64,000 nt of DNA from Symmetrospora coprosmae (lineage: Eukaryota; Basidiomycota; Cystobasidiomycetes; Symmetrosporaceae): assembly GCA_008802785.1 (NCBI GenBank), contig VUYT01000006.1:124001-188000 (forward strand). The letters are read 5' to 3'. The notes below the pieces were generated by a model. The model was not told the DNA's origin. It saw only the letters and a list, made by a program, of their open reading frames with translations, and ran no database searches. Positions within the stretch are counted from its first letter, which is position 1; every line of letters starts with the position of its first letter. Of this stretch, positions 1 to 10,255 are shown in pieces. The position numbers were made by a program, and so were the translations under genes.

Positions 1-2888
1 TGAAGCTCTCCTGTGCGTTCTTTCCGGCATCGTCACGCGCAGTATTGAGAATGTTTGAGATCTTATTCTCGAAACTCTCGCGGATCGTCATTCCCGGCTC
101 CGACTCGAGTCCGTCCATGTGAGCGAGCTCGGTGACTTCGCGAGTCTGGCGTCTCGCCTCGCTGACGATGTCGACAATGTACTGCTGCGTGCTCGGATCC
201 GGCACGGTGTCTCCGATACCGATAGAGAAGCCGTTGTGCAGCAGCCAGTAATTGACGACCTTCTGGATGCCTCCGATAAAGTCTCGGCAGATTTCGGGCC
301 CTCGCTCGCGGAAGATGATATGGATCACACCGCCAGAGGATGCTCCGACGACCTTCTTCTCGATCATGCCGTACAAGATCTGACCGTCCTCGATGAGAAC
401 GCCGGAATCTTCAGCATGCAGAGGATCAGGCTTGGACTCTGCCCTGAAGTAGTTGACCCCCTTCGGAATGACCCTTCATTCGGTGACAGGCGGCCAGCTA
501 CTGTCAGGACCGCTTCTTGTATGCGCTAGAGAATGCTGTAACTCACATCGAGAGCATCTGCTTGCCCGTCCACATCGGCTTGGGCTTGATGATGGCTGGT
601 GGCGGCAGCACACCGTCCCATCCCGGCACCCAAAGCAGAAGGTTCTGGACAAAGTCGCGGTCCATGAAGGTGTCGCGCAGGGTGATCTTGCGTGTTCCGC
701 AGAGCGTGTCCTGCACAATACCCATAACAGGCTAGCGGAAGTGGGGAAGAGCTCGTCAGCCTCGTAACAGCAGAAATGGTGCGCAGCGGTACTGACCTTG
801 TTGGACTGCGGCGAGACAATCTGCCTGGGCACCCAAGCGATCTGAGAGAGCTCGGCTCTCGTCTCTTCGCTTTGTGGTACGTGCAAGTTCATCTCGTCGC
901 CGTCGAAGCTGATGTTCGAGGCAAGCAGTAGGGCGGATGATGTTCAACATATGGTCACCCAAATCGGACAGGCAACATCATACTCACTCGGCGTTGTAGG
1001 GTGAGGTGACGGAAAGATTAAGTCGGAAGGTGGAGTAGGGCATGAGTTTGATTCGATGTGACACTGCAGAATTAGGGAAACATCAGCTCGTCTATTTGGC
1101 TGACGATGCTTGTTTCGATTGATACGCACTCATGGACATCTTGTGAAGAGAGGGCTGTCGGTTGAACAGCACGTAATCGCCGTCTTTGAGATGGCGCTCG
1201 ACGATCCAGCCGTATTGCAAGAAAGTGCTAGCCTGCTTGTTGTACCGCAGGTCGATGCGCTCTCCGTTGTCTCGGACGACGTAGCGTGCTCCCGGATACT
1301 CGTTCGGACCATTCCTGACGAGCTCCTGCAGGTACGTTATATTGTACGGCGTGACTCGCTCCGGGTACGTGAGGTTGCGCGCAATGCTGTACGGCACGCC
1401 GACCTGGTCAAGATCCAGATTCGGGTCTCCCGTGATGACGGTACGCGCCGAGAAGTCGACTCGCTTGCCCATCAGGTTCCCGCGCAGTCGGCCCTCCTTG
1501 CCCTTCAGACGTGCTCGGATAGACTTGACCGGGCGGCCGGATTTTTGCATCGATTGAGGCTGGCCGGGCAGGTCATTGTCCATGTATGTCGCAATGTGGT
1601 ACTGAAGGAGCGTCTCGAACTCGTCGACGACGTGCGCAGGCGCTCCTTCTTGCTCGAGTCTTCGAACATTTTGGTTGGCCTTGATAATGTCGGCAAGCTC
1701 TGCAGGAGGGTGGCGAGGTCAGCGGGTCCGCAGCCGGTACACGGCATGAACGCAGAAAGGGCCGCACTGTATGTCAAGTCGTCTTCGGAGCGCATTGCGC
1801 CTCCATCGACCGTGACGGATGGCCGGACAGCAGGTGGCGGAACGGGCAGGACGGTGAGAATCATCCATTCCGGACGAGCTTCTGCCATCGAGAGACCCAT
1901 TATCCGCAAGTCTTCGTCCGGAATCTTCTTCATGATCATGAGCGCAGCCGAAGCGGGTAGGTTCTTGCGGTCTTCGACCTTTGTGGCCTTCCCTCCCTGC
2001 TCTTCGCCGTCTTCGTCTGTCTTGCGCGATGTGACGAGCATGAGCTTGAGACCTTCCTTTCGGATGTTTGGCTGCTCATGACCGCAGCCCCCGTGCTGTG
2101 GCTTGGGAATCGGTTGTCCGTCCTCGTCAAGCTGCGTATTCGGGTCTGCCGGGTCTTCCGGAGCATCGGCATGGCACACTTTGATGCTCTGCAGAGGATA
2201 GAATACTGCGATTGAGCACAAGCCAAGGCACAACACTCTAGAGTGCTTTATGCCCACCTTGCAGATGTTGTGAATGAAGGCTAGGCGCTTCTTTGGATCC
2301 CGAATGTAGCGCATTGCGTCTGCTATGCGTGGCTCGGTGCGACTAGTCGCAGAGAGACGGCACAGCACAAGGTCAGAACCACATTCATTGTCTAGAATTG
2401 TGTTTCCGGGTAGTGTGGCTTACGGGTCCGCTTTGAGCTTCCCGCAGTTTGTGCATACGCTTTCGAGGATCTTTTTGACCTTGTTGAGGAAGCCAACATG
2501 GTACACGCCCTTGGCGAGCTGGAAGAAGAGAGCATAGAGGGACGCATGTCGTTGCGCGCGACACTTTCAGTCATCTCTGCTTTTGCGGTGTGGACGAGCA
2601 GGCACGGGATGCCCGGCCGAGATTCACCTCGATATGGCCAAAGTGACCTGGACACTCGGTGATGTCCTCATCGCACGTCTCGCACTTGAAGTTCCTGTCG
2701 ACCGTGCCGAGTCGCGAATCGCTGAGGCCTCCGACCTTGGGCCTTTGGTTGCCCTCCTCGAACGTCTCTGGGAACTCGATGCGGGCGACGCTGAGTCCCT
2801 TGATCTCGTCCGGCGAGAGGATTCCGAACTGGATCGTCTTTACGCGGCGAAGAGGCGCGCTCGAGTGCGCGAACGAATGGAACGCCAT
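1..2888 (-). CDS. RPB1: RNA polymerase II largest subunit, N-terminal part (truncated by window edge)
   Basis: Catalytic clamp/core subunit of nuclear RNA polymerase II. Nine exons give one closed frame of 759 codons: 2888-2628, 2518-2424, 2342-2258, 2188-1768, 1699-1130, 1063-988, 908-797, 731-547, 473-1. Introns are 65-109 bp. Visible family signatures in order: the start MAFHSF with the ILSPDEI stretch, the clamp zinc site [48 protein letters not shown], and [11 protein letters not shown] leading to the metal-A loop [15 protein letters not shown]. The three metal-A aspartates are all present, the first restored only after splicing (intron 909-987). The window ends after TIRESFE...NTARDDAG, around yeast residue 720, so the trigger loop, bridge helix and CTD lie beyond the left edge. 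The start is chosen because [22 protein letters not shown] matches the usual N-terminus. Identity is certain. Confidence 0.97.
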
Positions 2889-4113
2889 GGCGAGCTATGG
2901 CTTGTTGACCTGCGCTGGACTGTCGTGGTCCGGTCGTCCCTCTTGCGCGATGCTGACTGCCCTTGCCGCGAGGTGGTCCCAGGCCTGCCGTGCGAGCGGG
3001 CAGCTTCCAGCGAGCGAGAACGCCTGCAAGCACGCGCAATCTGTTCCGTGCAGTCTCCAACACCTCTACAACCTTGCTTCTTCCTCCCAGCCTGCTGTGT
3101 GCCCGTGCTTTGTCGCGCTTCTCTTTCCAGTTCCTGCGACAGAGGCGGCGGCCGCGCGGAAGCGGGCAAGTGAGCTCCCTTCTCCTGCCTTGCACCGATG
3201 CAGATAGACACTGGTCTGATATCCCTTTCGCACTTGCTCCCTTCTCCCGTACGCCGTTGCGAGTGAAGCTGACGATGTGCGTACTGACCCTCACTGAAGA
3301 GGTCGTTGGCGTCTGGCAGACCCTGGCGGGCCGCTCTCTCGTCTCAGGTCGACCTGGACCCCACTGGCAGCTCTCAAAACACGGCATGACTCGGAATGCG
3401 CAGACGATGCTGGGACGGACGCGGCATCATACACAGTTCGACGAACACTTGCCTGGTCCTCTCGCACATACCCTCTCGAGTGTGCACACGTCCCTCGAGA
3501 TATCCTGCCAACATGTCGCCACAGCCTAACAAGAGATGCGCGAGACACCCTCAAGACTGCAAGATTCGACTACTGGCACGGCTATCCGGTCTGCGCTCTC
3601 TGTTTCTCACGTTCCAGCCTACCAGGCATCTGGCTCCCTCCCGTCAGACTCGCATGGCTTGCGCAACCTCGGCGCAGACGGACAGCCAACCAAAGGGCTT
3701 AGATGTCCTCCAGCACCAGGCGAAGGCATAGCGCGCTAAACGCCCCAGCGTAATACACGCTCGGTACCGAGAAGATCACTGCATCGGAGGGTGGACTATG
3801 TCCGCTTCCATGGTTGCGCTCCGAGTCTCGACTGACATGAGATTACTCGCATCTCCTCGCCTTGACCCAATACATCACCCGCTGGGAGGTTTCGTCACAG
3901 GTGTCTGACCTTGCCATTGAGGATGACGCCGCTCGTCAGCATAGTGTGGCCGCTACAGCCCTGGGCGAAGTAGATGAACTTGCGCAACTCAGCTGAGTCG
4001 AGATACTCTGCGGAACGGGAGATTGACGGCATGGATGGGCTATGCTACATTTTCTTGGCGCATGGCCTACATTCATGCCGATGTGAGAGGCTACGACGTT
4101 TCACTGGGTCCTT
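2889..4113. other. intergenic, no supported gene
   Basis: About 1.2 kb between the RPB1 start and the end of the next minus-strand gene. Several open frames of 100-240 codons occur on both strands, but none shows a recognisable motif, and most mirror the GC-rich composition. It must hold the RPB1 promoter (reading leftward). I see no clear TATA box or repeat. Confidence 0.5.
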
Positions 4114-4784
4114 TCAGGCCTTGATGGCCTGCGCGATCGCGCCGAGCCAGCCGCCTTCGCGTGTTCGCGCAGGTACGAGCTTTCGCGCAGCGGGCTTGAG
4201 CACCTTCGCAGTACCCGTACGGGGCAGCGAGGCCTTTTTCTGACGCTGTTGATACTGCTGCGGCGCTGGGCGGCGCTGCTGCTGATATTGACCCGCTGGT
4301 GGCTGTTGAGGGGTCTGCACTGAGGCAGGCTGTTCAATCAGGCGCTGAGGTCCAGGAGCTTGCCCAGTAGGCACGGGCTGCGGGCCTTGCTGGCTTATCA
4401 CAGGTGGCGGATCGAGCACCCATCGATCAGGTCGACGTCCGTCCGCAGGTCTGAAAGTTGCCATGCGCCCGTGAAGTCCAGGTGCGACATATTCGACACT
4501 GCCTTTCACCTGCATATCGTCTCTGGGCCTGAAGAGGCAGTCTGCCCGCCTGGCCAGCACAGGCGGCTGCCCAGGAGTGTGGCCTAGAACAGGTCTGGCA
4601 TAGACGAAGAAATCGCGGTTCACCTGATATTGGTGGAGAGGCCCGTTGGAGACCCGGCCCAGGGCTGGCAGTAGATTCTGCCACGAGTACCCTACGTTTC
4701 AAGGTAGACAATCCGGGCACCGTTTAGCCAAAGTGCGCCAACAGTCACCGGCAAGAGCTTCTTACGGACGTCAGCGATGGACAT
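4114..4784 (-). CDS. unrecognised small protein, tandem family member C
   Basis: Two exons, 4784-4696 and 4594-4114, close one frame of 189 residues (intron 4595-4695). A TATAAAA-like box sits about 100 bp upstream of the start. The N-terminal half (MSIADVRKKLLPVTVG) aligns loosely with the neighbouring genes upstream at the pattern I-x-x-x-R-K-L. The middle ends in WVLDPPP, as the neighbours end in YIVCRPPP and YTVAEPEP. The C-terminal 80 residues are a Gln/Pro-rich linker followed by a basic tail (RTGTAKVLKPAARKLV). No known domain is recognised. A short protein of this kind could be nuclear or nucleic-acid binding, but that is only a guess from charge. The second-exon boundary is the least sure point: an acceptor 28 bases further upstream is also possible but breaks the frame. 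Confidence 0.45.
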
Positions 4785-5381
4785 TCTAGACGGGCAAGGA
4801 GTGTTGGCTTGTAGGAGATTTGAGACGGGTCGCTGAAGAGGCTTTGTGATGCGCACGAGGAAGAGAAAGAAGAGAGGAGCGCTACTGAGGACCGTTTTAT
4901 ACGCTAGCCGCACGCATGGAGCAACAGGAGTCAGGGCTGTGCGATTCTGCAGTGCCTCTTTGCCACTCTAGTCCGACTTGGCTTGCGCAATCTTGCGTAA
5001 CAGCCAGACGCGCATCAGCTGGTCAGTCAGTAGCAGCTGATTTGTTCAGGCGCAATGCAGATGAATTTCGGTGCATCAGCTGCTTTCGGATGGCGCAACC
5101 ACCGTTGCAAACGGGCGTCTTCGACCCTGACGAAGGCCCTGCCTGTTGAGCTCCACAGCTCATGTGTTCTGCGGCAGCCGCTGGCCTGGTCATGTCGTCA
5201 CATTCAAAGGGAGTGCATAGTTCACCACGCGCACGTTAGCGTGCGAACTTCCGGCGGATTGGGGAGCATTGACGCGGCAAGGGAGATGAGTGAAGTCTGA
5301 GCGCGTCTAAAGATGCTCAAGTCAGGACAGGTACAGTAGGGTCTATGGGGTGCTTAGGTCCGAGGTGGCGTCGGGTCTGCG
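4785..5381. promoter_or_regulatory. upstream region of family gene C
   Basis: About 600 bp between two minus-strand family genes. A cgtataaaacgg TATA-like element (about 4888-4899) lies roughly 105 bp upstream of the gene C start codon and would be its core promoter. Otherwise no coding or repeat signal is visible. Confidence 0.35.
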
Positions 5382-5979
5382 CTAAGATGACCGCCGAGAC
5401 GGCGAAATAGATGAACTTCGACGCTGCCGGTGAGGCTGTGTCCCGCTTGACCAATTGTAAGTGCCGAAAGTGTGCCTAGATATGCGTCCTCCGTCGAATG
5501 GTTGGACTGAGGGCTCGCCGACAGGCTGTGGCTCCGGTTCGGCTACAGTGTAGTGGGTCGGTAGGCCGCTGGAAGCGGGTCTTGCCTCGAGTCCAATCAG
5601 AGCAAGTTGAGCGCCCTGTAGTTGGGACGGCTTGTTTGCGTTGACCTGGCACAGCTTTCCATCACGATAAAGAGCAAAGGATCGCAAAAGCATTTGATTG
5701 AGGGGGTCCGCAATCCTGACCGTAAAGTAGTGAGACGCTCGATTGGGACCAGACTGCTCGTAGGCGACCGCAGCCAACTTCCGAGCGTCGATGGTAACCT
5801 TCGCCCAAACGATTGCTTTCTGCGGGACGCCAAAAAAAAAAAAAAAAAAAAAAATGTCAGCTTGTCGCCTACGGAAACGCGACAGAGCGCGACGGATTCC
5901 TTGCGCTCACATTAGTCAAAGGGCGAGGAAGGTCTGACGATAGAAGCGGAGGGTATATAGCAGTTGGGCGAGGCGCCAT
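5382..5979 (-). CDS. unrecognised small protein, tandem family member B
   Basis: Two exons, 5979-5911 (23 codons) and 5819-5382, close a frame of 168 residues around a phase-0 intron 5820-5910. The intron's acceptor is preceded by an uninterrupted run of about 23 T on the coding strand. Exon 2 starts KAIVWAKVTIDARKLAAVAY. The same design (short first exon, phase-0 intron, then a W-x-x-V-x-I-x-x-x-x-L motif) is seen in gene A just upstream. The core carries YFTVRIADPLNQ, FALYRDGKL and LEARPASSGLPTHYTVAEP, which line up with gene A. The tail is Arg/Ser-rich. No known domain is recognised. Its first exon overlaps the last codons of gene A in another frame (see findings), so A and B might instead be parts of one transcript. 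Confidence 0.45.
5832..5854. repeat. poly(A)/poly(T) homopolymer
   Basis: An unbroken run of about 23 A on the plus strand. On the coding (minus) strand of gene B it is poly-T ending 10 nt before the acceptor gcgtcccgcag, so it serves as the polypyrimidine tract of that intron. Confidence 0.9.
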
Positions 5980-6542
5980 AATGGCCAACGTAGCGGTTCG
6001 CTGAAGCGAAGTACCAAGTAAGCCCATGATTTGGAGCAGGGCAGATGCTCCAATCCCGTCTCACATTCGCGGTTGCTGTAGGCTGCACGACCGGTGGACT
6101 GGCGTTGCTGGGGCCAGCAGATTCGTTGGATGCCCGTCTCTCTTGTGATGGCGGCGGACGACACACGATATAGCGGGTTGGAGGGTTGCTGTTTTCAGGC
6201 CTTGCTGCCATGGGTGTGCCCCAGAGACCAGCGTAAGGCGGTGGTTGACCCTGAGGCGAGGAGACTCGCACGGCGCTTCCATCTTGCTGGAACAGGGGGA
6301 ATATAACCCGGCGACCCGATACGGTAGGGTCGGGCACGGTGAGCCAGTAAGCATAAGTGCCTGACGCTGGATCGCTGGGTCGGACGCTGAGGTTGGCTTG
6401 CGTGATGGGCACGGTCTGCCAAGCTCTAGACTGCTGCAAAACCAGTCACTCGACTAGTCAGACGGTCAAATCACAGTACATGGGAGGTTGGACGTACCTG
6501 AGCAGGAGGAGACTGCTGGACAGACGCATGGCCAGATGACAT
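5912..6542 (-). CDS. unrecognised small protein, tandem family member A
   Basis: Two exons, 6542-6498 (15 codons, MSSGHASVQQSPPAQ) and 6433-5912, give 188 residues around a phase-0 intron 6434-6497. The body reads W-Q-T-V-P-I-T-Q-A-N-L, then YAYWLTVPDPTVSG, FPLFQQDGSAV, and RPENSNPPTRYIVCRPPP. These blocks align by eye with gene B (VTIDARKL; YFTVRIADP; FALYRDGK; RPASSGLPTHYTV). No known domain is recognised. Upstream on the same strand further Q/P-rich sequence stays open, so the true start could lie up to about 100 bp earlier. Confidence 0.45.
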
Positions 6543-7233
6543 CGTGGACGATGGATACGGAGGTTGCTGCGGTCTCTGAGCCGAGGACTGCGGTGATTGG
6601 CCCCGTCCGAATAGTCGCTGCTGAGCGCGACTTCTCAGCAGTTTTCGTCTGTGGTGTGCTCCTAACAGGATGTTTGGGTACTCACCAGCAGGCTGCTACG
6701 TTTCCCAGACCCCTCTGGCATACCTTTTGCGATAGCTGTCGTGCGGTTTTGGCAGGTCGGAAGCTAGTGGAAAGGGGGATGAGTGCAGCTATCGAGTGAA
6801 GCGATGTGAGTGAAGATGGAGGAGAGAGAGAGCGCAAGAAGCTGCTTGCTCTGGGAGGAGTCGAAAGAGCAGCCTCCGGCCAAGCCACATTGCTGTGGCT
6901 GGCACAGCGCGGAGGCGAGCCCACCAGAGCAGTCACGGCTGTGAGACCGGGGTGGTCGCACCGGCGGATGTTCAGCTGACCTGTGATGTGGGGTAGCCTT
7001 TGTACTGCCTCGATGACAACCTCAACCCCGGCTGCAAACGTATCGTAGGACCTAGGTCGCTACGGAAACGCATCAGTGGAGGCTCTGAACAGTCAGCTAG
7101 TGACGAGGACGGCTCCAGCATCAGAAACCGCAGTCGCAGATTGCATATGTTGCAGTTCCCAGGCAGAGACAATGCCCAAGGGTCGTGGACCGTGCTCCGC
7201 AACAGTGGACAAAGGGAATCTCCTGTCATACAA
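6543..7233. other. intergenic, no supported gene
   Basis: About 690 bp separating gene A (minus) from the end of the SAM-domain gene (minus). A GT...AG pair around 6633-6672 on the minus strand could be a 5'-UTR intron of gene A. I see no conserved coding motif here. Confidence 0.35.
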
Positions 7234-10018
7234 TCATCTCCGTATCTTACCGAGGACGTTTTCGCCAATGACCAGTCCTATTCCTAGCCCGGCAGCCAGA
7301 GCCTACGGGGCGGTGTAGATGGGATGCTCAGCAGGGCGTGGTGGCAAAATGCCAAACAAAGGAAGAACTCACCCATCCACCCAACCCAATCCAGCTCTTG
7401 TCCCGCGCGTTCACGACAAAGCCGTTCGCCTCTCCGAGAGCGGACCTCGCCCACTCGGACATTGCACGCGATCGCACGCTGTCCGTTAGAGCCGGATAGG
7501 GTGAGTCTGAGACTGTAGACGTCGATTGCGAGTGGCTGAGGGATACCGAGGTAGATGCCGAGCGGGATGCGGCGAGCTGAAGCTCTAGGTCCTTCATCTT
7601 CGATTGCATCTGTAGGAGCTCGCAACATCAGCACAGGATGAGCACACTGGACCAGCCTGCGAGACATCACCCACCTGCTCCAGCTCCTTTCTGGACATCA
7701 CGACCATACTTTGTGTATCAATACGACTGTCTTCGATGCCAATGTAGCCGTCCACAGCGGTCCCCTCTGCATCCGCCAATCCTGCACTCTGATGATCGAA
7801 CAGACCGGCGAGACTTGGAGCATTGGCCGTACCTCGCGAGCTGCGAGAAGCGACACTGCGGAGGCGCAGGCTACCCAAGTTGCCGTTCGAGTGTGATCGT
7901 GGCCTGCCTAGGCTCATGGCACTTCGAGAGACGGACCCGGTCGTCGCCTGTTTCACAGTAGCAATATTGCCATCATTCTCCGCGAATGCCGATAAGGAGG
8001 CTCGCTCCATCTCGTCGTCATTCTCCTCGTTCCTGACAGTCTCGATTGAAGGAGCGCTGAAGTACGATTCTTCAAGGATGGATGGGACGGATGACGATTT
8101 GGGTATCCCCATCGGTGACGTGAGCGGAGATCGCTTCGCGCGCATGGGAGCTTCCACGACAGGCGAGCGGCGCTGGTGCTGCTGTTCGTTCAGCCAGTAT
8201 GCTAAATGCTCGGCGGATAGCTCGTCCGTCATCTCTGACATTTGCGAGCTGTGCTTCTTGACGGGGGTGCCCGCCGGTGAAGCCAGCTCTGCGGCGGAGA
8301 TGGAGGGTCGCCTGACTGCTGAGTATGCGTCTTTGCCGTGCAGGAGAATGCGCGACTGGTAAGCCGCATCGCCAGAGGCAGGAAGGACTCCAGTAGTCCC
8401 TTCTTCGGCCTCGGAGGGCTCTTCGGCTGGGAGGTCGAGCTTGTTCGGCGCAGGGGAGACTGGTGGGGTGACCTCTGAGCTTTGAAGCTCCAAGATGGAG
8501 CCCGGCAGCGTCAGCGTCTCCTCCAGCGTAATCGGCTCGACAGATGACCAGTCCACTGCGATAGGTGGCGTAGGAAGGGGTGTGACGAGGTCGTCGTCTT
8601 CGGACGAGCTTCTCTCGCTCGTGACGATGACAACCGATGCAGCCTCACTCTCGGCGTCGCTGCTAGCTCGACCTTCGCTACCAATGCTGTAGTCGCCTCC
8701 ATGCTCTCGCACCGTGCTGACTGTCGCATTGGAGGCCTCGCTATCCGTGCTGCTCTGCCGAGAGCGGGCCTTACGCTCTCGGATCATCTCCTCAAGTTCT
8801 TGCTCGCGCAGTTCCCGCCCAGCCAGAGCGAGACCGTCCTTGCCGGTGTCCATCTCGAACGCATGTGCAATACCCTTGACCCGGCCCCGCGACTTCTTAC
8901 CCTCCTTCCGCCGCCATGAGTTCTGCTTCCACTCGCTCATGGAGCCCTCATCGTCACCTGGTTGCGGGCCTGGCGGGCGCAAGAAATAGGAGAGAAGGTC
9001 GCGTTCGCCTTCTGCTGGCGTCTCGCTCGGGGACGTCTCGCTGGTCTCCGAGGGCGTGGGCGAGGAGGTCCCGAAGATCTTGCCGCGCAGGCACTCCCTT
9101 CTCAGGCGATCGCGAGCTGTCGCAAAGATGCGACACCCTGGCGCACGAAAGCAGACTGTCAGTCTGGTGCGCTATGTATGATGCAAGACAACCGCACTCA
9201 CATGCAATGTTGATGCCGAGCCCGAGCAGGTCATCGTGCTGCATCCGCAGGAAGCGCTTGCCGGTAAGACCGGACTTGACGACGAGACGCTGCACATCTG
9301 CTCGGATGGCACTTGGTTGGAGCTTGAGTACGTGAGCGAGATACACGGCGAGCTGGCGGCTATTCCATGTCTTTGGGTCCGTCGGCAGGCTGGAGACATC
9401 CGCGTGCGAGCCGGGCTGGAAGATCATGGACTTTCGGGTTGCGGAGACGGACGCTGCAGCGCCAGCTGACTGGACATCGTTGGCACTCCCGGTACCGCTA
9501 GAAGACAGCGGCTGCACATCGTCGGTGACGCCTGGGATGGTGGGCAAGCTGTCTGAGCGCCGTTTGAGGGGACGCTGTCGGGGCAGCTCGGCTGTCTTCG
9601 CGGGTCCAGCGGCGCCGGCGGCTAGCTGGGGGAATCCGACGGAGACCCCCCTCTTCACGGGATTGGTCTTCTGAACACTCTCATCGCCGCCTTGCTGCTG
9701 CTGCGACGCCAATCCGTCCTCAACATCGACCGGTGTCCTCGGGGTTGGAGGCAAGACGATAGCCGGCTTCACGTGCGAGAGGGTCGCGGCAGTGTTTGAG
9801 CGCTGCAGCCCGAGCGTCTGGGTGCGGACATAGCGAGGAGGAGAGACAATGTACGACGTCTTTGATCGCTTGAGATGAGACTGCTGCACGTCTGACTGGT
9901 TATGCTGCTGCTGGTCCTCCGAGGTCGACAGGCGTGCGTCGTGACTGTCAGGGAGTGGCGCGTTCGGAGCTGTCCTCGACTCGACAGTGGGAAGGGGAAG
10001 CGAGGCAGGCTGATCCAT
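7234..10018 (-). CDS. SAM-domain protein with C-terminal membrane anchor
   Basis: Four exons (10018-9202, 9137-7675, 7609-7373, 7302-7234) close a frame of 861 residues; introns are 64-70 bp. Around residues 210-300 a sterile alpha motif domain is visible: the stretch DPKTWNSRQLAVYLAHVL...SGLTGKRFLRMQHDDLLGLGI, continuing after the intron with RDRLRRECLRGKIFG. The rest is Ser/Pro/Glu-rich and probably disordered, with repeated SP/TP sites. The last exon encodes a short hydrophobic Gly/Ala helix (ALAAGLGIGLVIGENVLG) followed by KIRR and stop, which looks like a tail anchor. SAM domains usually mediate protein-protein contacts. The membrane and partner are unknown. The start at MDQPASLPL is preferred, although the frame stays open upstream to about 10162. 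Sure of SAM and the exon structure, less so of the tail anchor. Confidence 0.8.
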
Positions 10019-10255
10019 GGCTACACTGAGTAGAGGAGGAGCAGAGCAAGAGTCGTTGCAGTCAGGATAAGCTACAGGAGAAGGCAGCTCCCGTCTGGAC
10101 TGTCTGACCCCCTGTCGCCACCGGCAGGTCTCGCAACCGTCCCGTGCGCCTTCCGATGGCAAGAATGCGCAGGGCGTCCGCCTAACCGCAACCGCAACCG
10201 CAGAGGCAGACCAGCCACCTCAATGCCCCTCTATCGCTGTATTCTCTCCTCCCTA

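Noticed and set aside
909-987. RPB1 appeared to have Ser instead of the first metal-A aspartate
   Set aside because: The Ser arises from reading intron sequence; splicing 909-987 restores NADFDGD.
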